Shown here piece after piece: positions 47,001-58,693 of a DNA stretch of 64,000 nucleotides. The stretch is from Ceratodon purpureus. Its lineage: Eukaryota > Streptophyta > Bryopsida > Pseudoditrichales > Ditrichaceae. The notes under the pieces are model-generated. The model had not been told where the DNA came from. It saw only the letters and a list, made by a program, of their open reading frames with translations, and searched no databases. Each line of letters opens with the position of its first letter. Position 1 is the stretch's first letter. Location of the stretch: positions 15,131,985-15,195,984 of the forward strand of contig CM026433.1 of assembly GCA_014871385.1 (NCBI GenBank). Reading direction: 5' to 3'. A program made the translations under genes and the position numbers.

Positions 47001-47020
47001 GTAGTCGTCCACTGAAATCG
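44001..47020. promoter_or_regulatory. Divergent intergenic region between the two kinase genes
   Basis: About 3 kb separates the divergent starts at 44000 (minus) and 47021 (plus). No other gene is supported; frames such as 45173-45556 lack family features. A likely 5' UTR intron acceptor (atcatgcag) ends at about 47001, shortly before the plus-strand start, so an untranslated first exon probably lies further left. Confidence 0.45.
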
Positions 47021-49575
47021 ATGGAGTCGATGGACTTGGTAGAGCCTATTCCTCAAGTTTCTGAAGCCATAACAGTTATTGAGGATGTTACCGAGGTTTC
47101 CAGTAAATTTTTGGTTAACAAGCGTCAATGCGAGCGTCTGGCATCTCGCTTTGGTTCCATCGGTGAGAAATTGAATGAGTTGGCAAAAGGATTTGTCTGT
47201 ACCACATCCGCAGATGCAGGCAACCACGCCGTGGAATATCCTGCTTTTGACCTCCTCCTCATAGTTCTGAAGAAAGGGAAGGCTTTGCTGTCAAAATATG
47301 TAGAATCAGAAGCCAGCATCCCTAGTGTGCTAACCCGGACAGAGAACCGAAAGGCATTCGAGGAGATACATGCGGACCTGGACATCATGAATTCGTTGTT
47401 TCACTTTGAGGACTTCGAGCACACCTCAGAAAGCATGAAGATTGTCACATTAACTGAGGATGCTGATAAGGATCTGATGGAGATGACTGATAGTTTGGAC
47501 GAATTGGTACACAGTGAGTCAGGCCGGCATGCGGCAGAAGCAGCAGCTATGTTGCTGAAGAATGTCGAAAATGTGAAGACGGTGCAAGATCCTGTCACAC
47601 TTTCGCAGAGAATGTGCAGGGAGCTTAATGAAAGATTTCCTGAATTTACTGGAAAGCAACTGGAGCTAGTGTTGTATCTCTGCCTCATTGCCTATGGTTC
47701 TGAGATTTACGATGGCGTGTGTGAGGATTCATGGCTGAGAACGATCATCAAGTTGAAGAACCACCTCCCCGAGGAAGACAGAGAAGACGAAGAATTCCAG
47801 GTAATGACTGGAATCTCCAACGTTCCTGTACCATGTCGAGTGTGTTGGAATTGGCTGCAGGAACACGAATATTCTATTGCCATCTCGAAGATCGAAATTC
47901 GCAGTAATATTCTGCCATGCAAAGCCTATCTGAAAAGACTTCGGGAGATACAGGAGTCGAACGTATCTGGAGACAAGAGCGTAGTTCTCGATGCGGAGGA
48001 TGACCACTGCTGCATTAGCAAAAGGGAACTGTATCCCATCACCAGCATCAATCAAGCACGTCTGGAGGCGAGGATCAGGAACGGACGGAAATGTGACCTA
48101 ACAATTCATTTACGACCCAATAGTATCCAGCAGACAGAACGAGTTCCACCGATAGACCCTAGTAATCTTCTGCCTCTCCGGAAGATAGATCGTGATGGTG
48201 TAGTGTCGATGGAGAATGGCAAACTTGGACGAGGCAGTTCAGCTAAAGTTTACAAGGTCACATGGCATAAAGGCACCTACGCCTTGAAATCATATAAGCA
48301 TGGATGGTCTTTCACAGCGAACGAACGCGAGTACATTGAGTCGAAGATTTTGCATCCACACATAGTCCACTGCTTTGGCTATTATCAGGAGGATGAAAAA
48401 TATCGGCTACTCATGGAACTACTAGATAATAATCTGACACGTTATGGAGTCGAGGCCGTGCGAGCGGATTCTCCACTTGTGAAACCGCTCTCGTCACGTG
48501 CGGAGGATATCTTTGATGTGTTACTGCAAATTGCAAGTGCTATGGAACACTTGCATCTCAAAGAGGTGGTACATGGGGATCTGAAGTCCGATAATATTCT
48601 CTTGGATTTCTTCGAGGTCTTAGGAAGTGGACGACATTTCCTTGCCAAAGTGACTGATTTTGGTGACTCCAAAGTCATCGAACCAGGAGTTGCCTTCAGA
48701 CCAGCTGGAGATGGAACCAATAAATATGCAGCACCTGAACTTCTGGATTGGCGAAAAAATCGAGAGGAAATTAGGCTTGATCATCCCAAGAAGATTGACG
48801 TGTATGCTTTCGGTGTCGTTGCTTACATGATACTGACAGGGTATGAGGTCTATCAGGACATTAATGACGCTTTCAAGACGGAATTAGTCATTTCAGGCAC
48901 AATGAAACCAAGTGGATGCAAATCTTGGCGAATCCTGAAATGGAGTATGCGCTTCAAAATATGGTGGGTTTTGGGGCTCAAAGAAAGATTTCCAGATGAG
49001 TTGATGGAACTTGTGGAGAGGTGTTGGGAGTTTCATCCTGCGGACAGACCGGATTTCTCTGAAATTTGTGCTGAACTTGAGAAGTTCAAGTCTCCAAAAC
49101 AAAGCAAGGTGAGCAATCGTTCCTTCTGCTCTTTCATTAGAAGTTTGAGTTTTGATTCGTATGTACAAAACCTTTTGGGACTGTGAAAAATGATGTTGCA
49201 CATTTCGGTAATGTTAACGTGTGGAAAGAAATCTTAGTGAATAGTGCAATCTGGAGGGTATTGAGCACGATTCGACTGTAGCACTACAAGAAGTGATTAG
49301 GAATTCAATCAGGTCGGATCTCCAAAAATTAAGTTGACATACTCATTTTCATCGTCACAATTAGACTGTGAAGCTCATGTTCTCATTATACCAACTTAAA
49401 TGGTTTTATACTACTACCGGACAGGTCAATACCGCGATATCTATCCTAAAGCCCTGACATGCTGTAGCAGGATCATGGAGCGGACGATTGGTCGAAGTTC
49501 ATTGCAGTTATGTTTTTGCTTTCCTTTGTCATCTGTTTTCTTGCTTTCCTTATCAAGGTCGTGCTAAATCTGTAG
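47021..49575 (+). CDS. Tail-anchored kinase with HeLo/DUF1221-like N-terminal domain
   Basis: Exon 1 (47021-49108, ending AAG before GTGAGC) and exon 2 (49471-49575, after GTAGCAG) join in phase 0 to give 730 residues. Residues 1-130 are helical, with VNKRQCERLASRFGSI, then LLLIVLKKGKALL. This resembles the RQC-containing helical N-terminus of plant MLKL-type proteins (Pfam DUF1221). Residues 130-390 are mostly helical. The kinase domain is at about 398-680: LGRGSSAKVYKVTW near 402, ALKSY lysine, HGDLKSDN 518-525, DFG 546-548, KYAAPELL. Exon 2 encodes a hydrophobic segment (FIAVMFLLSFVICFLAFLI) ending KVVLNL, a predicted C-terminal membrane anchor. The ATG at 47021 is chosen because the upstream frame lacks ATG and crosses a splice-acceptor-like site. 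Unspliced, the frame would end at 49186 without the anchor. Confidence 0.82.
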
Positions 49576-51545
49576 ACGCTGTTTATTATCGACCGTCAGA
49601 TTCGTGAGTTTAGAGGCCGTGTGTTTAGTTTAGTTTGTACAGTTTAGCACCCAAAAGAGATGGAGAAATCTATGACAACGAGGTCAAAAACCTTCATCTC
49701 CTGGATTTGTAATGTAGTACAGGTCCTTGAGTTCTTGGTTGCATAAGAGTCGTGGTAAAATGATTTACATGGATTAGTTTCTTCCTCTGTAAATATTTGG
49801 TGATTACTAAGTGTCTCTTTTCATGTTTCAACATATAGTACCTTCATGTTTATCACTCTCAATTAGTTCGTGTTGAAGATCAATAAAATATCTATTCTAT
49901 CAACATCCTATCCTTGTGTAGCATGGGAGGAGTGATCGAGTTATCAGCTTCAAGTTAATTGCAATGAACCTTATCGAATCTCCGGATTTTTTCTAATTAT
50001 CAAGTTCTGTCATTTTTCTTGTTTCGAGTCAGGTGTAGGATTCGTTTCTTTGACTTTGCTGTGAGCTGATACTTATTACAACCGAAACGGTCACGATGGA
50101 TGTAGCTAGTCATACTGGCAATCCATACAAGATAGTATTCCTCAGGAGATTTATATATGATTAGAACTAATTCCCGTGTATTTGTCTTCATGATTAACTG
50201 GTTGGCCTTTGATCTGTTACAAAACTCGTACGTCTACAAAAGTTCCGACTCTTTGATTTCCTTGCTCCATTCAGTTGTAGTCTAGTGTCACCTCCGGGAT
50301 CAATCAGGTTCATCCACGAGGTTCCCTACATTCCCCTAAGCTCCCGGCAACTACTTTATTTATTCCCAATCCCAACTACCAAACGGGATTAAGACATAAC
50401 TACTTATTTAATGTGCAATCTCTTTTACTGCGTAGCCTTTATGTGCTGCAGCTGAACGCTGAAGTATATAAGCTTGGACCACAGACGGTCCAACCTCTTT
50501 TTTACAATTTTCAGCTTTGTCTCTATGTCTCTGTTTACTGTCTCCTAACACAAAGGACCAAAGTTTGTGTTAATGCTCACCTGATAGTCTTTCAAATAGA
50601 CAGGCCGTATCCGCAAATGGAATTCATGACTTGAAACAAGAGCCTCTTGATTCACGTCGGAGTTCTTATGATGCAAACTATCTCTTATGATACACTTGTC
50701 TTTGTCATGCCTCTATAGTTTTACTTGTGAAGTAGGAGTGCTCCAGAGTGTGTGATCTTTTATCAAAGTTTATCGCGGATGATGTAGTGTGGAAAGTTTC
50801 TGACTGCGTTGCTTGTCCATATCTGGGGCCCAATTTTTGCCGCTCCAGTTCACATTGTAGTATGACAGTTGAATTTCAATTCGCTTCATCTGCTTTTCAG
50901 GTCCCCAACAATTGAGAAATAAAGAAAGTATTTGAGAAAAAACAGTAAGCTGAATGCGTGATCCAGGACTCCAGTGTAATACCGTCCATGTCGTAGAAAC
51001 ATTTGTACTCATGTATAATGCAATCCAATTGTACGATGGTGTAGCGGATAAATACAATTCCATTTTACAAGAATTATGTTTCTAATCGACCTTTGAAGCT
51101 GGAATTGAGAAGCACATGTAGTATGTCACAAGTTCCATGATCAGGTTTAGGAATAAAATGCCAGATGCCTGTACAGTATATAATGAAATGCCCTTAACTG
51201 GCTGTGTTCGATGCACACGAAAACGACCAATAAATGGCAATGATCTCTGCTATGTTGAAAACCTTGAAGTTATACACTTTCAAAAAGGGAGAAATTCCCT
51301 TGAAGTATGATACTCATCTCAATAGACTCTTTGACTGGACTTCGATGCATACCACTCTATCTGGGGACTAGACGTCCTTCCAGGTCAGATACCCTTGCAC
51401 ATTGATACTGCACTCTGCTTGTCACAGAACATTTGGCTGCATTACTAGGACACAATTCCTGAGCTTGACCAAAATGCTACATCAATCCAAGTAAAGTAAA
51501 TATCAGACTCGTAGCCCTTTCCACTATTGTCTCAGGAGTAAAGAG
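49576..51545. other. Intergenic region downstream of the tail-anchored kinase
   Basis: Probable 3' UTR followed by sequence without a recognised gene or repeat up to the inverted-repeat element at 51551. Confidence 0.5.
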
Positions 51546-51550
51546 AACCT

Positions 51551-51888
51551 CATTAGGGGAAAAATGGGGTCTCCAACGGGCCTTGTAAGACAGCCCGAAG
51601 GTAGGTGAATTGCTGCCCGCTGACACCTCTCTGCGAAATCTCATTGGTGGATATCCTGCCCGCTGACAACAAAATTCGCCCCGCTGACAACAGAATCCGC
51701 TACTGTCCAATGGGGTGACAGCAGTGGGCAATGCCTTCGCTGCAAGCGATTGGTTGGACCCCCCAAACGCCAATTTGGCGACCTGCTGGCACCATTGGTG
51801 GCAGCAGGTAAAGTGCACGGGCATTGCCAAATTTTGAGGCACGGATTCCAACCAAAGGCCCGTTGGAGACCCTATTTTTCCCCTAATG
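51551..51888. mobile_element. 338-bp MITE with 34-bp terminal inverted repeats
   Basis: The left end (51551-51584, cattaggggaaaaatggggt...) is the inverse of the right end (51855-51888) with one clear mismatch over the core. The interior is moderately GC-rich, contains repeated 'gctgaca' words (51623-51720) and has no transposase. No clear target-site duplication is visible outside cattagggg/cccctaatg, so the superfamily is undetermined. Confidence 0.8.
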
Positions 51889-51899
51889 TGAATTCCCAA

Positions 51900-53400
51900 T
51901 GTATAGTGAGTCCCAGGCACTTCGGTAACAGATACGGCTTGACCGATACATTGAGATTGGAAGCCAAATGATAAATCCTTGAAGTTGGATTTTTAGATAA
52001 TGTTTCTTTTAATAAGAGTACCACTTAATTGTTGGAGTTCATGTAGAGATCTATATTGCAGGTAAAAACAAGTCATTTACTGCAATGAATTGCATTCTCA
52101 ATTTTATTGTTGTTCACAATACACAATAATCTTGCATAAGTTTTTCTATGAGTCATTATGGGCTTATTCATTTCTTGTGATTATTTATGCATCCTTGTCC
52201 AATCTAAATATGTAATTATATTCTAAATAATTAACATGTAATTTGTATTCTTGCTAAGTTACTTAGAAGGATCCCTATTAAGATCTAAAATGTCATTTAA
52301 GGAATATTGAGAGTGGTGAAGAGTAATTATGTATTCGTGGTGGTAATTGTTCCAAGATCTTTATTTATTTATGATATTACATATTTTATATCCATATAAT
52401 TCTTTTCATCAAATATCATTTTATTTATTTTTTGGTTTTTGAAGAAGCAATAGTCTATTGGCTATAGTTGAGAAGAATTTTAAATAGCAAGTTACTGTGG
52501 TTATAGGATAATAATTAAGATTTTGTGGTTTTGAAGAAACTTGATTGATAATGTAATGAAGTACAGACTAGACACACAGGCAAATGTTGTGATTTTAGTG
52601 GAGAGAAGGAAAAATGATATTTGTTTCTTAGTAATGCAATTCTTTATTTGATTGACAAGTATTGGGAAGTAATCTATATATACATTTGTTGTAGATTAAA
52701 TAATTATAATAAAGAATGTATTTTTTAGTATCATTAATATTTGATTTTTTTTAAAAAAATTCTCAATGATGAGAATAAATATGGATACCAATTTCTATAA
52801 TAAATTGTAGAACAACTACAATGAAGGTGAACATAATCAATTCTTTACATGTTAAGTATCAACATATCCTTTTATAGATGTTTCTTCATAGAATGGAGAT
52901 TTGAAATATTTAGAATAGCAGAACATGTAATGGAGGTATTATTACATGAAACATATGACATTCAAAAATAGTATCAACTATTTGTTGTACTTGTTGATTT
53001 CTATGCAATTGAAATTTCATCATCGTATTAGTACCTAAAGGACAATCTTCTACAATTGGGCTTTTTAGAATTTGGGCATCTGTCTGTCACTTTAATTTAA
53101 GCTGAGATCTTTTGAAACTTTTTGTGAATGTTTGCCCTAATAAGGACTTTGTAGATTTTTTGATTTTTTTTTTCAATTAGACATTTAAAAATATAGTCAT
53201 GGCACTTAAAGTGAAATTTTGTGTTTGGTGGGCACTTCGGGCAGCGGTGCTTAATGCATTTGTCATCTTTGAGATATTTTCTATAAATACTTGATGTTGT
53301 CATCTTTGAGATTTCCTAAAAAAAAAAAATTAGTACAAAATATTGACTACACAAAATATCAAAGTTTTCTCACCACTTCAGACAGTATACCTTTTTATGG
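51900..53400. other. AT-rich gene-free block
   Basis: Very AT-rich DNA with poly-T/A runs. No gene, terminal repeat or RNA was recognised. Confidence 0.55.
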
Positions 53401-53416
53401 GACCTTAAGGAAGCGC

Positions 53417-53442
53417 CTACGCTCCCAACATTGGGAACGTAG
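53417..53442. repeat. Short near-perfect hairpin
   Basis: ctacgctcccaa and ttgggaacgtag flank a 2-nt loop (ca), giving a 12-bp stem with one mismatch. It lies about 80 bp upstream of a tRNA-like SINE fragment. Confidence 0.6.
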
Positions 53443-53524
53443 ACGCTCCCAAAGATCCCAATCAAAGTTACACGTTCTCAAAAGAAATACTCGCTGGTTA
53501 ATCTGTCTCACGAGATGTCCAGCA

Positions 53525-53620
53525 GCGGGAAGGAGCGCTTAGTTGCGCGCTTGGAGGTCGGGGGTTCGAACCCCATAGAAGACTGGATTTTTGAGTAGGA
53601 TGGAGCTTTCTCATGTCGAC
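53525..53620 (+). repeat. tRNA-derived SINE-like fragment
   Basis: An A-box-like gcgcttagttgcgcgcttgg is followed by a perfect B-box palindrome (gggttcgaacccc, about 53561-53573), as in tRNA-derived plant SINEs. The acceptor stem and anticodon arm cannot be completed, so this is not a tRNA gene. Confidence 0.45.
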
Positions 53621-53629
53621 TGATAGGTC

Positions 53630-56600
53630 TTCTTTCTTGGTAATAATTTTAGATCCAGTTTTCCTTTTACTGGAAGTTCTAGAAAATTATTAGTTCACCT
53701 CTGCTTTTAATGTTTTGTGAGGATGGAGGCTTTGATATATCTTAATGTTGCTGGTTCTTGATACTTAGTGTGACCTCTCCAAGCTTGACTCTGCCCCGGA
53801 TGATTTTCATCCTTTCTGGTCACGATTCTTTTCTTTCAATCCTGGGGATTGACTTTCTGTGGATTTTCCAGCTATTGTTGGTTGCCTGCTCCCGGCCCTC
53901 GTGGTCTTTGTTTCTTTTTTCACAATTTAACTCCGGTGGGGAATTACAAGACTCAATTTTGAGTTAGAACTTACATTTCAGTTTTTTTGTATTCAAGCGT
54001 GTCAAATTTAAACATCAAAATTGCAATTAATTTTGGTGTCAAAAGTTATGTTCGGGGCTGCGACTTGGAGACAGGGACATTTTATTTGTAAGATCAAGTG
54101 GAATCGGTTTGAAATGTCAATACCCTGATATGATTATTCGTAAAAGAATTTTATTGTCATATTTATTTTATATAAAATCTTGCATTTATATGATTTATTT
54201 GAATTATTTGAATTAAAAAAATTAAGATCTATTTCACATGTAGGTTTATCTGTTGGGGTTTACGAGAACTCAAATGTCTGTGTCTGCGGTGAGTTATAGT
54301 GAAATAGTGGGATCTCATGGAGAGATTGTAAGTCATTTTGGCATTGAATCAAACGTGATGAGATTGTTGCACAATAATCCTAGCATTAGAACAAGTTTCA
54401 TCTCTTGCACATGCTGTATTTTAAGTATTTAGTCTAGTTTGAAGGAAATTTTATTATTGTGACTCTGTTTTTAGTGACAAACTGAGTGATTGTAGGCTTA
54501 ATACGGAGCTCGATGTAAACCTTTGAAGGAATTGTTTTTTTTTTCTTTCCACAATCGCGTCCTAATGCCACGTTTACTTTGCTCTCGGGATTCTTGTGAA
54601 CTCTTCTCTCACAATTATTTTGATGTACTTATGTGGCATCAACATGCCCAATGTTGGACAAAGATGTTGTTTATATTGCTATTTTTACTTAGAATTGGTA
54701 TATTCAACTTTAATTGGTAACTTTGTTATTGAACGAAGGATTGTGAGATCTGTAACATGGATCTTTTAAATTTACTTGTAACACAATTACCTTTTGGTCT
54801 TTTACTGTGGGGAAGCAACTTTAGCAGTATAACTCCAACTCCTTCAAGAATTCAAGAATGCACATAATATCAAATAAAGAAAAGAAGCAAATGAGATAAG
54901 AAAATATTTCTAATTATAAAAATTACAAGGGTTTAGAATAGGAGTATAAGCAGATACAAGTAGAGAAAGAAGTGCATCAAGCCAACATCAAATAGAGGCA
55001 AAATCATGTAGCATAGTCAATTGAAGCAAAGCAATAGATTTGTGTTTAAAGAATTAGAAGCTATTACATCACAAGGTAGAAATTACACACCACAAATCAC
55101 AAATGCAAAATTGTTTACAAAATTGATCAATGAAGTTTGATCAGAACATACTCTTGGAACATTTATCACTTGTCTGAATCTAATGTCTAGATCTTTTAGA
55201 ACGAGGTTGAAAATTTTGAAGTTCTTTTAGTTAATAAGATGAACTTGTTGCAGTGGGAATTAGTATAGTTTCTTGCTCCGATGATATAGTGTTTGAGTCG
55301 TCCATTTCTTTAAGAAGAAGTTGGGCATGCTCAAAAGATAATTCATTCCATTCTTCATCTTTTTAGACGTACAACATTTTAAATTGGTAGGCTTGATAAG
55401 CTTATAGTTCACCAGAAATTTTAGACTTAATCCAAAACAAGAAAAAACTTCATACATTAGATTCTTTTGACATCTATTTCATTAGAATTTTTGATCACTG
55501 TGTGATTTATACCATCTAACTATTTAATTTTTAATCAACTAGATTAATTACTTACAGATAATATTTAAATGAAGAAAAAGATTGAAATTGATTGATATTC
55601 TTTGCATCTCTACTAAACTCTTGGGGAGATGCATCTTCATTGAAAAAAAATTCAAAAAAATTAGATGCAAAATTGGCATCATAGGCACCTATCCAAATTC
55701 TTAAATGTCTTCTACATTGAATATAGTACATTCACTTCATTGATCAAATGGTTTTATTAGAAATGAATTTTATCAAGCACAATTCCAAAATGTACATTAA
55801 TTTTTGGAAGTTCAAATGTTGCAACTTCTAAGGTTACTATGGAAGCTTTTTACTAACTAGAAATTCACTATCAAGTGCACAAGGCATATTGGAAGGTTAA
55901 GCTTCTACTCTTGGTTTTCAAGATAAAATAGACACCCACACTAAAACTTGATGAAATATCCCAAATGCGTTTTGATTATTGAATTTGAACCTTATGAAAT
56001 TATTGTAGAATTGATTGTACAATAACCCTAAATATTTGGGAAAAGCCAAACCACTGGATACAAATTCCAGTGACGATGTAAGTTGGAGCTGATTTAGCAT
56101 GCATAGGATGGTCATTTGTCGTCATGACAGTTCCATTTTGTCTTGTCACCACCACTGTTTTAGACTACTTAAAGGACAATTCTAAGCCGCATTGAGGTGA
56201 TTCTTCATGGTAAATCGCAATGGATTGCAGTTAATTGCAGTTAATCCTGGTGATTGTATCCAGCGCACGGTATTCTTTAGTAAAAGACGAAATAATAGTT
56301 TGCTATGTGTTGAGCACGCGATTGCGTGGAGAGAATGGAATGAGCGGGAGTTTCTATACGCAAGGAGCGACGTTTGCTATGCAATCCCTATAGGATATGT
56401 GTATCTTGAGTTGAATGTCTGATCATATGTCTGGCATTTCATGGTTGAGGATGGGAAGTTTGCTGAGAAGGAACGATAACGAGAAAGGCTTGGAACTTTC
56501 GTTCAGGTCTAGTGGGTGATGTTTGGTGCTATGAGGTATGCGTTGCAAATTTGTGTATTCTGCTATTTGTTTACATGTTTTTTTCTATTTTCCGGGTTTA

Positions 56601-56680
56601 GAGTGTAGAGGTAGCAAAGAAGAAATGAAGAAAGAGGCGTGCAAGTAGATTAGTGATTGCACAATGTAGTGCTGGCCCAA
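53630..56680. other. AT-rich intergenic region
   Basis: No gene is supported in about 3 kb of AT-rich sequence. Open frames are short and low in complexity. Confidence 0.5.
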
Positions 56681-56689
56681 ATGAGGCTT

Positions 56690-58128
56690 AGGTGAGCCAC
56701 TGCACGATGTATGAACAACACGAGAAATTTGGAAGACGGCTGATCAAACACGTCAATGTTTCCATAAACGTTTGAGATGTCTGTTAGAACATCCTAGGAG
56801 ACATCCTATCACATATAGTAGCTTGTATTCTACTTTGTGGAGCATGTTGAATGTTCACATAGTGGCATGATTAGGACTAACAATTTATGGATGTTTGGAA
56901 GTAAACGATGTATATAGAGGTAGTCCTACTAACGGGATTTATAACAATTTTCTTCTTATCTTAATCCTTTATTTAACCGAATGCTCTATTGGCTTGTTGA
57001 AGATGTGCAATATTGGACATGCGCTAGACTATATGGGAGTAGTGACATCCAGTGGTGACAAAGGAGCAATTTAAAGTAGTAGGTGCCTAGTACATCGCCG
57101 ATGTAGATAGAAGAATTTTTTTGATGCGATGTTCTTTTTAGGTCACAAACAATATAGTTTTGACAACTAATTTGTGACGTGACCTCGTATGCAATGCAAA
57201 TACTTTCTCTAAACAAACAGCCATCAATATTGTGGACATTTTCAACAGTGCATATTGCGACGTCTATATATGTCTTTGAAAGTTATGTGAGATGTATTGG
57301 AAGACATCTGGAACAGGAAGGGAAGACATTCTCATGGTCACTTGCAATATTACAGTGGATGTTTAATCGTCACAAATCTTTTCTAGGACGTTTGTGCAAT
57401 GACGTCCTTTCAAACATCTTTTCAAACATCATCTCCAACATCCTTGCAAACATCTTCTCATATGACATAGCAAACATCATCTTGAACATTCTCTCGAACA
57501 TCCTTCCAACATCCGCTAAGACATCCTCTAAAACATCCTCCACTACATCACAGGAGCAGTACCATGTCTCAAGCGATGTCTCGGCAGACACTGCTTTAGT
57601 TCAAAAGACATTATTTGAGAAATCCTTGAATTCATCAAAGATGTCTGCCTCCACATCTCAGATATCTTCTATGATGTTTATCATGAACATATTTTGACTA
57701 TAAAAACCCCAAAACGATGCTGACGTGGCATGCCAGGTCATTTCCTGGGTCTATGTTGGATTTTCCTCCCTCCTACGTTTTGCCACGTTGGATTTTCCGG
57801 GTGCGACATCGGATTTTGGCGCCGCCACGTCATTGTTGTGGAACCACGGAAAAGTCCACATCATAATGAAATTCATTGCAATGTGGCACTGCCCCTTCAC
57901 TTGGCGCTCATGTGTCTTTGACGTGGCTCCCACGTTGCTCACACTTTATCCTTCCAAAATTATCTCTAGACATCTTAGACAGAGGAATGTCTTCATGTCG
58001 TCCGAGATATCTTCTTAGATATCTGCCCTGTCTAAGATGTCTTCACGCTTGCAAGACATCATCGTAAATGTCTTTGCGTTTTAAAAGACATTTATCTAGA
58101 TATGACAAAAATAGGTTTTTCTACAGTG
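56690..58128 (-). mobile_element. Dispersed repeat copy 2, possibly a non-autonomous CACTA-like element
   Basis: The left two thirds match the repeat at 38120-39075 in inverse orientation. A dense array of 'aacatc'/'gacatc' words fills 57390-57670 and more follow to 58090. The right end reads gttttt ctacagtg, i.e. CACTGTAGAAAAAC on the minus strand, resembling the start of CACTA-family terminal repeats. A matching inverted end on the left was not found, so boundaries and class are uncertain. The open frame at 57179-57697 is built from the repeat array. Confidence 0.5.
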
Positions 58129-58129
58129 C

Positions 58130-58690
58130 AAGTTTTTGATTTTGATTTAAAGATGGTAGTTGGAGCATCTTTACAAGAATAATATACAAGGTAATTACAA
58201 ATTGGAGTTGATATGATACAAAGTTTCACATCAATTTCATGTTTGATATCGTGAATTCCATAACTACACTTAAAGAAGCTAAAGTGTTGTATATATAAGT
58301 AAAGTGTTGCATTTCTTTTTTTACTTATATATGCTCTTACTCCTGCCTTGAACCCTATACTTTAGTTTTGACTTTCTTCGAGTTTTGTATTTGTAGGGAA
58401 CCTTGAGGTCCCCCACGTCTTGTTCCTGTATAAAAGTTAAAAAATTTAGTTTTTTAGGTTTTTTTGTAAAGGATGGACATCAATCTCTAATTTGACCATT
58501 TGGATTGGGATTTAATAACATGATGGAATCGCTAGGAAAGAAATATGAATTCACAATTTTTTGTATTCAACTTAATAGAAATTTATCAAGAAGGTGGATG
58601 ATTATCTCATTGACTGATGAATAATCAACAAGCAATTCATCCACAAGCATGCTAAATTTTTGATCTGATCCGATCAAAAATTTCAGCACA
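58130..58690. other. Intergenic sequence 3' of the TNL gene
   Basis: AT-rich, with probable 3' UTR of the minus-strand TNL gene at its right end. Nothing else is seen. Confidence 0.45.
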
Positions 58691-58693
58691 GCA

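Noticed and set aside
46781-47020. N-terminal 80 codons of the long frame before the tail-anchored kinase
   Set aside because: The frame there starts at TTG, has no ATG, is basic and low in family resemblance, and crosses an acceptor-like tcatgcag. ATG at 47021 is preferred.
57390-57670. Array of repeated aacatc/gacatc words considered as a CRISPR-like array
   Set aside because: Units are short, irregularly spaced and imperfect, and the genome is eukaryotic. Consistent with a transposon subterminal array.
57179-57697. 172-residue open frame
   Set aside because: Built almost entirely from the short-word repeat array (NIFSNIISNILANIF) of the dispersed element.
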